Shown here one piece after another: positions 50,823 through 56,963 of a DNA stretch of 56,963 nt (positions within the stretch are counted from its first letter, which is position 1; each line of letters starts with the position of its first letter). Below the pieces are notes generated by a model. It searched no databases. It saw only the letters and a program-made list of their open reading frames with translations, and had not been told where the DNA came from. The stretch spans positions 1-56,963 of the forward strand of contig JAFLTY010000012.1 of NCBI GenBank assembly GCA_022509065.1, read 5' to 3'. Both the position numbers and the translations under genes were made by a program. This stretch comes from Muribaculaceae bacterium (GTDB lineage: Bacteria > Bacteroidota > Bacteroidia > Bacteroidales > Muribaculaceae).

Positions 50823-53015
50823 TTATTGTAAATCCCGAGTGTTTATGTCTCGCCACTTTTTCAATAACGATGACGCTATATCTTTTGGGTTGCCGGAGGG
50901 CTGGTCATCGTGCGATTCATGACCGTCGCACCATTCCCACTCCCAACGCGCCAAATCTGTATAGAAAGGTTCTTCCGCACCGTTCCACTCGCGATTTTCT
51001 TCAACAGCCTTTATCACAGCATCTGTGAACATTCTCCAACGCTCTCTATAAAAGGACGAGGCAAGACCGCTGAGGTCACGGTTGCCGTAATCGTTAAGAC
51101 CACCGGGAGCCTGAGTCCACGTTGTAATGAGATGTCGGGCGTTAGTCTCATAGTAATCGGATTCGTCGGCCGATGTGCCATAAGCCCGAGCATGATTGAG
51201 CCAATTGCCCAGAAGGAAGTCGGGACTCGTGGCGAGTAGACTGTCATAATCCTTTATGTAATCATTCATCAGCCCGGCTATTTTTTTCATTTTCGGGATA
51301 TCACGTTGGTTGTAGGCTTCGGTAAACATGTCACGAAGCAGCACGAAATGGTTGCCGAGAACTTGACGACCGACATTGACCACGTCATATAGGTGAGCCG
51401 GATTCTGACTGTCCGCTTCGATGAGAGTCTCCCAGATGGCCCACAGCGCATCATTGTCGTAATTGATTTTATTTTTTGTCGTCCAGTTACCGCTTCCTTC
51501 CAGACCCGGACGCGCATTTATCAGCGAACCTTGGCTTGCCGATACGCTATGATAGATGTCGCGATATAAATTTTTCCACGCGTCGATAATAGCCGGGTCG
51601 TCAAGACCGCCACGATTAAGAGCCCATAGACTGATCCAATCTTCCGGACGATTGGAAAGACCAGTATGCTCCCATGCCCTGTCCAGGATGTATGAGTGCA
51701 TGTGACGATTGACATCGAGACCTTCCAAAGTGCCACCAACACCTACGTGATTGGGTAGGTCGGCATTGTATACCTCGTCAATTCGCGTCATACATGTGTC
51801 CATATCTCCAGCCAAAAAAGAATTGCCTCCGAAATTTCCAAGGTAACACCAAATGAAATCTGTGCCGTGGAAAGAGTCTGTCTTTTCCCACAAAGGATTG
51901 TAGTCACAATAATAGTCAAGGAGAACCATTCTGTATGGACTGACTCCTGACAGGAATGCCTTAATACGTGAATCGGTCCATTTGTCGCTCATATAGTGGA
52001 ACATCCATGCCATCTGCACCCAAATAGCGTTGGGATCGTTCGCAACGAGCGACTCAAAGATACGCTTGGAAGAACTGCGCAGGTAGTCCTCCTCCCACGA
52101 CGGAACCTCTATCTCATTGAACGGGTCGAGACCATAGATATGAGCGGTGCCATAAGCAGCCCTTTGTTCTGTCATGAAGCGTTGTTGAATGGTGTCAAAA
52201 AGTGGTTCGGACGGTTCGATGAAATACGAACGGTATTTGTCAGGATCAAGACCTCCCCATCGACTCATCGGATGTATTTTGACATCAGGATATATGTTAC
52301 CGAGTTCCGGTGGCACATGACCCGCAAAAGCCGGAAGAACGGGAGACATACCGAGTTCGCTCATTCGTGAGACAATATTTTTTTGCAAAACTGCCTGGGC
52401 GTCGATATAGCTTTGTGGCAACGGGCCGTCCCATCTGTCAAGATTTAACATACGGTGCCAAGGCAGATGTGCCGGGCCGGAGAAGTATGAGCGTATGGTT
52501 TGGTCGTCAAGACCGAAAGAACGCCAGACGCGCTGCCAGACAGCCTCCTGACCGGCAATGGCCAGCGGCATATTGACACCCTGAAGAGCCATCCAGTCAA
52601 TAAAACGTTCCCAATCATTCCATTGCCAATAAGGCATCGTGTAGCCGTAAGTGCAATAGTTAAGGAAAAAACGCATGGGCACCTTAGACTCGCCTTCCAG
52701 TACTTCTTCAGGCAAAGGAAGCGTAGCGGGAACCACTATACTGTCCGCTGCAAACCACGAAACGTCAGTGTGACACACCTCGCGCAGATATCTGTTAAGA
52801 CCCACTGCCATGGCCGAAGGATTCGAACCCTCAATTCTAATCTTATCACCATCGACCGATACCCGATAACGCTCGGTAGAATCTTTCGACTCGACAAAAA
52901 CTATATCAGAGGCTTTTGAGCCAAGAAGCCTTTTCGCTAAAGCTTCAATACCGGTTGACTCACCAAAAACATTAATAGCCATGCAAAACGCTATATAAAA
53001 TATAAATCTTCTCAT
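50823..53015 (-). CDS. Exported GH89 alpha-N-acetylglucosaminidase (NAGLU-like)
   Basis: A 730-residue protein with signal peptide MRRFIFYIAFCMAINVFG. It has the three-domain NAGLU layout: a small N-terminal domain, a TIM barrel and an all-helical C-terminal domain. Landmarks are NYCTYGYTMPYWQWNDWERF, GQEAVWQRVWRSFGLDD, GPAHLPWHRMLNLDRWDGPL, the likely acid/base glutamate in YGLDPFNE (near 299) and the second glutamate in GGTLEGLDVNR (near 427). The enzyme removes terminal alpha-linked N-acetylglucosamine, as found on gastric and duodenal mucin and heparan sulfate. Mucin foraging is a plausible role. No clear full promoter was found in the 220 bases upstream, only a TATATTTG (53123-53116). 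Confidence 0.94.
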   Translation of the reverse strand: MRRFIFYIAFCMAINVFGESTGIEALAKRLLGSKASDIVFVESKDSTERYRVSVDGDKIRIEGSNPSAMAVGLNRYLREVCHTDVSWFAADSIVVPATLPLPEEVLEGESKVPMRFFLNYCTYGYTMPYWQWNDWERFIDWMALQGVNMPLAIAGQEAVWQRVWRSFGLDDQTIRSYFSGPAHLPWHRMLNLDRWDGPLPQSYIDAQAVLQKNIVSRMSELGMSPVLPAFAGHVPPELGNIYPDVKIHPMSRWGGLDPDKYRSYFIEPSEPLFDTIQQRFMTEQRAAYGTAHIYGLDPFNEIEVPSWEEDYLRSSSKRIFESLVANDPNAIWVQMAWMFHYMSDKWTDSRIKAFLSGVSPYRMVLLDYYCDYNPLWEKTDSFHGTDFIWCYLGNFGGNSFLAGDMDTCMTRIDEVYNADLPNHVGVGGTLEGLDVNRHMHSYILDRAWEHTGLSNRPEDWISLWALNRGGLDDPAIIDAWKNLYRDIYHSVSASQGSLINARPGLEGSGNWTTKNKINYDNDALWAIWETLIEADSQNPAHLYDVVNVGRQVLGNHFVLLRDMFTEAYNQRDIPKMKKIAGLMNDYIKDYDSLLATSPDFLLGNWLNHARAYGTSADESDYYETNARHLITTWTQAPGGLNDYGNRDLSGLASSFYRERWRMFTDAVIKAVEENREWNGAEEPFYTDLARWEWEWCDGHESHDDQPSGNPKDIASSLLKKWRDINTRDLQ

Positions 53016-53236
53016 TGGATAATCTAAATAACTATAATTCGATATAGATCAAACACATAAGTAGGCATCGAAAAACATGCGAGCCAGAGAAGAACGCATG
53101 TCTTTGAAAACCATACAAATATACAAAATGAAAATTATATAGATTGCATGTTGAGATAATTTTGAGTCGTTTTTTGCAGGATGCAGAGTTAAATACGGAA
53201 TTACATACTTAAAGCTTATTAGATGACATACAAAAA

Positions 53237-53274
53237 CAAAGAGACTGTCTAACACGTGTCAAACAGTCTCTTTG
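53237..53274 (-). terminator. Terminator of dnaK
   Basis: A perfect 12-bp stem, CAAAGAGACTGT (53237-53248) against ACAGTCTCTTTG (53263-53274), with a 14-base loop that itself contains the palindrome ACACGTGT. On the minus strand it runs into a T-rich tract (plus-strand A-run at 53232-53236). It lies 23 bases after the dnaK stop. Confidence 0.85.
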
Positions 53275-53296
53275 GTTAATTTAATGATAAAGTGTA

Positions 53297-55192
53297 TTAC
53301 TTAACTTCTTCGAAGTCGACGTCAGTTACATGGTCGTCACCGCCTTGAGAAGCGTCGGAACCAGGTTGAGCCTGACTTTGCTGAGCCTGTGCCTGAGCGT
53401 TGAGGATGTCCTGCTGAGCGGCACCGAAAGTAGATTCGATTTCCTTCATTGCGGCTTCGCAACCGGCGATATCCTGAGCTTTGTGCGCGTCTTTAAGTTT
53501 AGTGACGGCAGCTTCGATAGCGGCTTTCTTGTCGGCGGGAATCTTATCGCCAATTTCAGAGAGCTGTTTCTCGGTCTGGAAAATCATAGCGTCAGCCTGA
53601 TTGAGTTTATCGATGCGTTCTTTTTCTTTAGCGTCGGCGGCTGCATTAGCGGCTGCTTCGTCCTTCATGCGCTGAATTTCGGCGTCTGTCAGACCGCTCG
53701 AAGCTTCAATACGTATCGACTGTTCCTTGCCGGTAGCTTTATCTTTAGCTGTTACGTTGAGAATGCCGTTGGCATCTACTTCGAATGTAACTTCAATCTG
53801 AGGTACACCGCGAGGTGCGGGGGCTATACCATCGAGATGGAATTTGCCGAGAAGTTTGTCGTCTTTGGCGAGAGGACGTTCACCCTGGAGAACATTGATT
53901 TCGACAGAAGGCTGATTATCGGCCGCAGTCGAGAAGACCTCGCTCTTGCGGGTAGGTATTGTTGTGTTAGCTTCGATAAGTTTTGTCATAACACCGCCGA
54001 GAGTCTCGATACCGACACTCAGAGGCACTACGTCAAGCAGAAGCACGTCTTTTACATCGCCAGAGAGAACGCCACCCTGGATAGCTGCACCAACAGCGAC
54101 CACTTCATCGGGATTTACACCTTTAGAGGGCGTCTTGCCGAAGAATTTTTCAACGACCTGTTGAATGGCAGGAATACGGGTGGAACCGCCTACGAGAATA
54201 ACCTCATCGATGTCTGAAGCTTTGAGACCGGCATCCTTAAGAGCCTGTTCGCACGGTCCGAGAGTAGCGTTTATGAGTTTGTCTGCCAGTTGTTCGAATT
54301 TAGCTCGTGTAAGAGTTTTGACGAGGTGTTTGGGTATACCGTTTACCGGCATGATATAGGGCAGATTGATTTCGGTAGAAGTTGTTGAAGAAAGCTCGAT
54401 TTTAGCTTTTTCGGCAGCTTCTTTGAGACGCTGCATAGCCATTGGATCTTTGCGCAGGTCAATACCTTCGTCTTTGATGAATTCTTCAGCGAGCCAGTCG
54501 ATGATGACATGGTCGAAATCGTCGCCACCAAGGTGAGTGTCACCGTTAGTTGACTTCACTTCAAAAACGCCGTCGCCCAATTCGAGGATGGAGATATCGA
54601 AAGTACCGCCACCAAGGTCGAATACAGCAATTTTCTGATCTTTGTTCGATTTGTCAAGACCGTAAGCAAGCGCAGCGGCTGTCGGTTCGTTCACAATACG
54701 TTTAACGGTAAGCCCGGCAATTTCACCGGCCTCCTTAGTGGCCTGACGCTGAGCATCGTTGAAGTAGGCAGGAACTGTAATGACTGCTTCGGTGATGGGC
54801 TGGCCCAGATAGTCTTCGGCAGTCTTCTTCATTTTCTGAAGAATCATAGCTGAGATTTCCTGAGGGGTGTATTGACGACCGTCAATATCGATACGAGGAG
54901 TATTATTGTCGCCGCGTACAACTTTGTAAGGAACGCGTTCAATTTCGTCTTTAACCTGATCGTAGGTTTCACCCATGAAACGTTTTATCGAATAGATAGT
55001 ACGCGTTGGGTTAGTGATGGCCTGACGTTTGGCGGGATCACCAACCTTACGTTCGCCACCATCAACAAATGCCACAACCGAGGGGGTTGTGTTGCGACCT
55101 TCGCTGTTAGGAATAACAACGGGGTCCTTACCTTCGAGAACGGATACACACGAGTTAGTGGTTCCGAGGTCTATACCTATAATTTTTCCCAT
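53297..55192 (-). CDS. dnaK: Molecular chaperone DnaK (Hsp70)
   Basis: A 631-residue Hsp70. The nucleotide-binding domain (1-380) opens [18 protein letters not shown] and has [32 protein letters not shown] and [15 protein letters not shown]. The substrate-binding domain follows ([28 protein letters not shown]). A helical lid and a Gln/Ala-rich linker end in the conserved DVDFEEVK tail, the ligand for co-chaperones. It folds and refolds client proteins with DnaJ and GrpE, which are not adjacent here. The gene is monocistronic, with promoter at 55303-55272 and terminator at 53237-53274. No CIRCE operator is seen. Confidence 0.98.
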   Translation of the reverse strand: MGKIIGIDLGTTNSCVSVLEGKDPVVIPNSEGRNTTPSVVAFVDGGERKVGDPAKRQAITNPTRTIYSIKRFMGETYDQVKDEIERVPYKVVRGDNNTPRIDIDGRQYTPQEISAMILQKMKKTAEDYLGQPITEAVITVPAYFNDAQRQATKEAGEIAGLTVKRIVNEPTAAALAYGLDKSNKDQKIAVFDLGGGTFDISILELGDGVFEVKSTNGDTHLGGDDFDHVIIDWLAEEFIKDEGIDLRKDPMAMQRLKEAAEKAKIELSSTTSTEINLPYIMPVNGIPKHLVKTLTRAKFEQLADKLINATLGPCEQALKDAGLKASDIDEVILVGGSTRIPAIQQVVEKFFGKTPSKGVNPDEVVAVGAAIQGGVLSGDVKDVLLLDVVPLSVGIETLGGVMTKLIEANTTIPTRKSEVFSTAADNQPSVEINVLQGERPLAKDDKLLGKFHLDGIAPAPRGVPQIEVTFEVDANGILNVTAKDKATGKEQSIRIEASSGLTDAEIQRMKDEAAANAAADAKEKERIDKLNQADAMIFQTEKQLSEIGDKIPADKKAAIEAAVTKLKDAHKAQDIAGCEAAMKEIESTFGAAQQDILNAQAQAQQSQAQPGSDASQGGDDHVTDVDFEEVK

Positions 55193-55238
55193 AATAAAAG
55201 TATGTATAAAGTTTTAATTTAGTTATGTCTTAATCAAA

Positions 55239-55258
55239 ACGAGATTTTTTTGTCTCGT
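55239..55258 (-). promoter_or_regulatory. Hairpin at the very 5' end of the dnaK mRNA
   Basis: A perfect 6-bp inverted repeat, ACGAGA (55239-55244) and TCTCGT (55253-55258), with an 8-base loop. The predicted transcription start is about 55265, so the stem would form in the first 25 bases of the leader, about 46 bases from the ATG. It may stabilise the mRNA. Confidence 0.5.
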
Positions 55259-55271
55259 ACTGATAATTAAA

Positions 55272-55303
55272 CAAAAGTTATGCCAAAAAAGTTGAGCAAC
55301 AAA
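55272..55303 (-). promoter_or_regulatory. Promoter of dnaK
   Basis: On the minus strand TTTG (55303-55300), 19 bases, then TAACTTTTG (55280-55272), one base longer than the TAnnTTTG consensus. Predicted leader is about 73 bases. No heat-shock-specific element is recognisable. Confidence 0.5.
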
Positions 55304-55417
55304 CATAAATGGCAGATAGGAAGAGTGTTTTAAAAACAAAGCCACAGATTATTAGCCAATTATCCCTATACTATAAGAACTCTGTCATTTTGGCAGAAAA
55401 TATAACGCAAGTAGCAT

Positions 55418-55466
55418 AAAAAAGAGGCATATCGTCTTCATTGCCAATGAAAAAACGATATGCCTC
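55418..55466 (-). terminator. Strong minus-strand terminator without an obvious gene in front of it
   Basis: A perfect 12-bp stem, GAGGCATATCGT (55424-55435) against ACGATATGCCTC (55455-55466). Inside it is a second stem (TTCATTG/CAATGAA, 55437-55443 and 55445-55451). On the minus strand it is followed by six T (A-run 55418-55423). The plus-strand side has no T-run, so it terminates leftward transcription only. Confidence 0.75.
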
Positions 55467-55477
55467 ACTATTAGAGA

Positions 55478-55499
55478 CTTCTCATGAAACCATGAGAAG
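55478..55499. other. Perfect 9-bp hairpin with a four-base loop
   Basis: CTTCTCATG (55478-55486), loop aaac, CATGAGAAG (55491-55499). It sits 11 bases from the large terminator hairpin; no T-run follows on either strand, so it is not a terminator itself. It may be a structural element of the predicted minus-strand RNA. Confidence 0.6.
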
Positions 55500-55626
55500 G
55501 GAAAAACCATGATATGTGTATCTATAGTCCGAAGCATATTAAAACCATTCTTAATCAACAATAGTGCAAATCAAAAAATTTTATCTATGAATAAATGACA
55601 AACACAATAAACCACAGGAACCTCGT

Positions 55627-55818
55627 TTAAAAGTCCCACGTGAACGGACACAGAAACACGACGAATGTCGAACGACCCTTCGCCCACGCCGTCGGGATGC
55701 CTCTTGGTGCATCTACCCCGGGCGCGTTTGTGTGCATAGTCACACTTAGATGGAAATATTTCAAATAACTCTTTGTGAATAATATAGTTAAATTTGTCTT
55801 ACTATAAATCATAGACAT
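55627..55818 (-). CDS. Possible 63-residue microprotein of unknown function
   Basis: The ATG at 55818 is about 13 bases below the predicted transcription start. The first 27 residues (MSMIYSKTNLTILFTKSYLK onward) come from AT-rich DNA. The last 36 come from the GC-rich island and contain MHTNAPGVDAPRGIPTAWAKG and the hydrophobic end FVVFLCPFTWDF. The break in composition inside the frame argues either that the frame is accidental or that a foreign segment was inserted. I recognise no domain. The promoter placement is the main support for coding; the structured DNA is the main argument against. Confidence 0.3.
   Translation of the reverse strand: MSMIYSKTNLTILFTKSYLKYFHLSVTMHTNAPGVDAPRGIPTAWAKGRSTFVVFLCPFTWDF
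55631..55730. repeat. GC-rich structured island, possibly a dispersed repeat element
   Basis: My count gives 61 G or C in these 100 bases. The flanks have 19 in 70 (55561-55630) and 25 in 120 (55741-55860). The block contains several short inverted repeats and the sequence CCACGTGAA. The abrupt edges suggest an inserted element; copies elsewhere in the genome would confirm it. Confidence 0.45.
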
Positions 55819-55837
55819 ATTTATATTATTTACACTG

Positions 55838-55868
55838 CAAAATTACAACATTAAAATTGATTATACAA
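55838..55868 (-). promoter_or_regulatory. Promoter of the predicted minus-strand RNA
   Basis: On the minus strand TTG (55868-55866), 20 bases, then TAATTTTG (55845-55838), fitting the Bacteroidetes consensus. Predicted start of transcription is about 55831. Confidence 0.5.
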
Positions 55869-55964
55869 GAATAAAAGCAGTAATTAACAAAGTTTAACTT
55901 TGTTAATTACGCAAATAAAAAAGACACAAAAAAGAATTCCCCTAAGTTAAATCATCTTCAGATT

Positions 55965-55998
55965 TTATTACAGGTAATGCATTATTACAGGTAATGCA
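55965..55998. repeat. Exact tandem duplication of a 17-base palindromic unit
   Basis: The unit ttattacaggtaatgca occurs at 55965-55981 and again at 55982-55998. Each unit contains the inverted repeat ATTAC-AG-GTAAT. The junction makes a larger one, TGCATTA-7-TAATGCA (55978-55998). The spacing of 17 bases (about 1.6 helical turns) suits a dimeric DNA-binding protein. It lies about 220 bases upstream of the KilA-N gene. Confidence 0.85.
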
Positions 55999-56182
55999 GA
56001 AAATATTTTAAAAATATTCTTTTCTTTAGGCAATTTTCAAATTCACTGATCTATCGTTATCGCCTCATCAGAAACTATTCCGGCTTCATCAACAGAACCT
56101 CCATCGCTTCGCGGACAGCAAAACCAATGGATAGACTTGCGTTTCCGCTTCAAAAACGGATACGTCAATCCGAAATATTTAG

Positions 56183-56190
56183 TAAATTTG
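56183..56190 (+). promoter_or_regulatory. Candidate -7 element for the KilA-N gene
   Basis: TAAATTTG matches the consensus and would start transcription near 56197, 20 bases before the ATG at 56217. I see no -33 TTTG at the right distance, so the promoter may need an activator. Confidence 0.4.
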
Positions 56191-56216
56191 TTTTTGGAAA
56201 TCAAAACTTTAAAAAG

Positions 56217-56963
56217 ATGGCAAAAATAATCGTCCAAAATTCCAATATCACTATAATATCAGTTAATGGTGATGATTATATATCATTAACCGATTTGGCA
56301 AAACACAAAAGCGATGAACCAAATGCCGTGATTGCGAACTGGATGCGTAACCGCAATACCATTGAATATCTCGGTATATGGGAACAATTATATAACCCTA
56401 ATTTTAAACCCACCGAATTCGAGGGGTTTAGAATGCATGCAGGCCTAAACGCTTTCACACTTTCACCCAAGAAATGGATAGAAGCGACTAACGCTATTGG
56501 TATAATAGCAAAATCAGGACGTTACGGTGGTACTTTCGCTCACAAAGATATAGCTTTCAAATTTGCAAGCTGGATTTCGGTAGAATTTGAATTATACATT
56601 GTAAAAGAATTTCAGCGACTCAAAGAGGAAGAACAGAAACTAATCGGCTGGTCGGCTAAACGAGAGCTTTCTAAAATCAATTATCGCATTCACACCGATG
56701 CCATAAAAACACATTTGCTTCCACCGGAAATAACGCGTGAGCAGGCAACAAGAGTCTATGCTGACGAAGCCGACGTATTAAATGTTGCGATGTTCGGTAA
56801 AACAGCTCGCCAATGGAGGGAAGAAAATCCCGGTTTGAAAGGAAATATCCGGGATTATGCGACAATCAACGAGTTAATTTGCCTTTCAAATATGGAAAAC
56901 CTCAATGTCGTGTTCATCGAACAAGGTATGCCTCAAAGCGAAAGACTTATGAAACTTAATCAA
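56217..56963 (+). CDS. KilA-N domain protein, 3' end beyond the window
   Basis: The open frame runs 249 codons from the ATG at 56217 to the edge without a stop. The KilA-N domain (about 1-110) is visible as DDYISLTDLAKHKSDEPNAV, WMRNRNTIEYLGIWEQL, KWIEATNAIGIIAKSGRYGG and TFAHKDIAFKFASWISVEFE. A linker helix (YIVKEFQRLKEEEQK) is followed by a second conserved part (ADEADVLNVAMFGKTARQW). KilA-N is a DNA-binding fold of large DNA viruses and phages, also found on bacterial chromosomes as a probable regulator or mobile-element relic. An in-frame ATG at 56127 would add 30 residues, but the family start and the -7 box at 56183 favour 56217. Little is likely missing. Confidence 0.88.
   Translation, partial: MAKIIVQNSNITIISVNGDDYISLTDLAKHKSDEPNAVIANWMRNRNTIEYLGIWEQLYNPNFKPTEFEGFRMHAGLNAFTLSPKKWIEATNAIGIIAKSGRYGGTFAHKDIAFKFASWISVEFELYIVKEFQRLKEEEQKLIGWSAKRELSKINYRIHTDAIKTHLLPPEITREQATRVYADEADVLNVAMFGKTARQWREENPGLKGNIRDYATINELICLSNMENLNVVFIEQGMPQSERLMKLNQ

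Larger units (their letters stand above)
55418..55831 (-). ncRNA. Predicted independent RNA of about 410 bases (non-coding or microprotein-encoding)
   Basis: The unit is defined by a minus-strand promoter at 55868-55838 and the terminator hairpin at 55424-55466. Its middle carries the GC-rich island with several inverted repeats: GATGC/GCATC at 55696-55713, GTGTG/CACAC at 55730-55745, CATCTA/TAGATG at 55710-55752 and CGAC/GTCG. A 9-bp tetraloop hairpin is near its end (55478-55499). I could not match it to tmRNA (no ALAA-type tag), RNase P, SRP or 6S RNA. Whether it acts as RNA or as mRNA for the 63-codon frame is open. Confidence 0.4.
55193..56216. other. Kilobase stretch without a recognised protein gene, between dnaK and the KilA-N gene
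   Basis: It holds the dnaK promoter and leader hairpin, then about 100 bases in which I see nothing. Next comes a minus-strand unit ending in a strong hairpin (55418-55868), a 9-bp hairpin at 55478-55499, a GC-rich island at 55631-55730, and two tandem palindromic repeats at 55965-55998. The probable KilA-N promoter box is at 56183-56190. Between 56000 and 56180 I see nothing convincing. Confidence 0.6.

Noticed and set aside
52813-52833. TTCGAACC/GGTTCGAATCC sequence resembling a tRNA T-arm on the minus strand
   Set aside because: It lies inside the GH89 coding frame (peptide EGSNPSAMA) and no acceptor stem, anticodon arm or CCA is found around it.
55193-55320. CIRCE operator (TTAGCACTC-9-GAGTGCTAA) upstream of dnaK
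   Set aside because: Looked for on both strands; no match. Only a short hairpin with a different sequence is present.
55633-55648. CCACGTGAA core resembling a parS site
   Set aside because: Only about 11 of 16 positions match the general parS consensus and the outer arms are wrong; it is also far from parAB. Kept only as a curiosity of the GC island.
55418-55831. Known RNA genes: tmRNA, RNase P RNA, SRP RNA or 6S RNA
   Set aside because: No tmRNA tag frame ending in ALAA and no CCA end, no RNase P core motifs, no SRP GGAA tetraloop domain. A weak 6S-like fold cannot be excluded without a covariance search.
56043-56237. A 64-codon minus-strand frame in front of the KilA-N gene
   Set aside because: It overlaps the KilA-N start and its promoter box, has no promoter of its own and no recognisable motif.

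Overview
The window reads as a chromosomal segment of a Bacteroidales bacterium. Direct signs are Bacteroidetes-type promoters (TTTG, then 18-20 bases, then TAnnTTTG) in front of many genes, a short primary sigma factor (285 aa), DUF5683 and DUF4301 proteins, an NspC-based polyamine route, secreted glycoside hydrolases and weak or absent Shine-Dalgarno sites. A gut member of the Muribaculaceae is my best guess, but that is inference. About 40 protein genes are present. I see no rRNA, no convincing tRNA and no CRISPR array.

Layout, left to right. (1) 1-360: start of a type I restriction-modification operon, a small HTH regulator followed by hsdM running off the left edge, with its own promoter. 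(2) 541-5697: minus-strand operon speA-truA-nuclease-mnmE from one good promoter. (3) 5892-9607: plus-strand Crp/Fnr-type regulator and a UvrA paralogue, converging on priA with a 4-base gap. (4) 9612-20030: long minus-strand run rpoD, GH13 amylase, prs, DUF4250, uvrD/pcrA, nspC, rpiB, priA, with short gaps throughout. (5) 20231-21907: a plus-strand secreted beta-helix protein with a sorting-domain-like C-terminus, ending in a clean terminator. (6) 22003-28853, minus strand: a small acidic repeat lipoprotein, an OPT transporter, and parA-parB-DUF5683-lytic transglycosylase. (7) 28911-31231: an NfnAB-like ferredoxin/NAD(P) oxidoreductase pair with terminator. (8) 31603-41335: seven-gene operon from a TPR protein through DUF4301, Sua5, a polyprenyl-phosphate sugar transferase, a ClC channel and a SpoU methyltransferase to RadA. 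(9) 41585-46280: SpoU methyltransferase, tricorn-like S41 protease and PduO-type adenosyltransferase. (10) 46352-53015: GH115 and GH89 glycosidases flanking a convergent AraC regulator. (11) 53237-55303: dnaK with its own promoter and terminator. (12) 55304-56963: an unusual gene-poor stretch with a predicted minus-strand RNA or microprotein unit, a GC-rich island, paired palindromic repeats and a KilA-N gene running off the right edge.

Most of the window is housekeeping: tRNA modification (mnmE, truA, sua5), rRNA/tRNA methylation (two SpoU proteins), DNA repair (uvrA, uvrD, radA, priA), chromosome segregation, PRPP supply and polyamine synthesis (speA and nspC are two steps of the carboxyspermidine route). 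The accessory and least explained parts are the two edges (HTH-hsdM; the 55.2-57 kb stretch), the secreted beta-helix protein and the glycosidase block. The most promising undescribed element is the roughly 0.4 kb minus-strand unit at 55418-55868. It has a promoter, a strong terminator and a 61% GC block inside DNA of 21-27% GC, but no recognisable protein.
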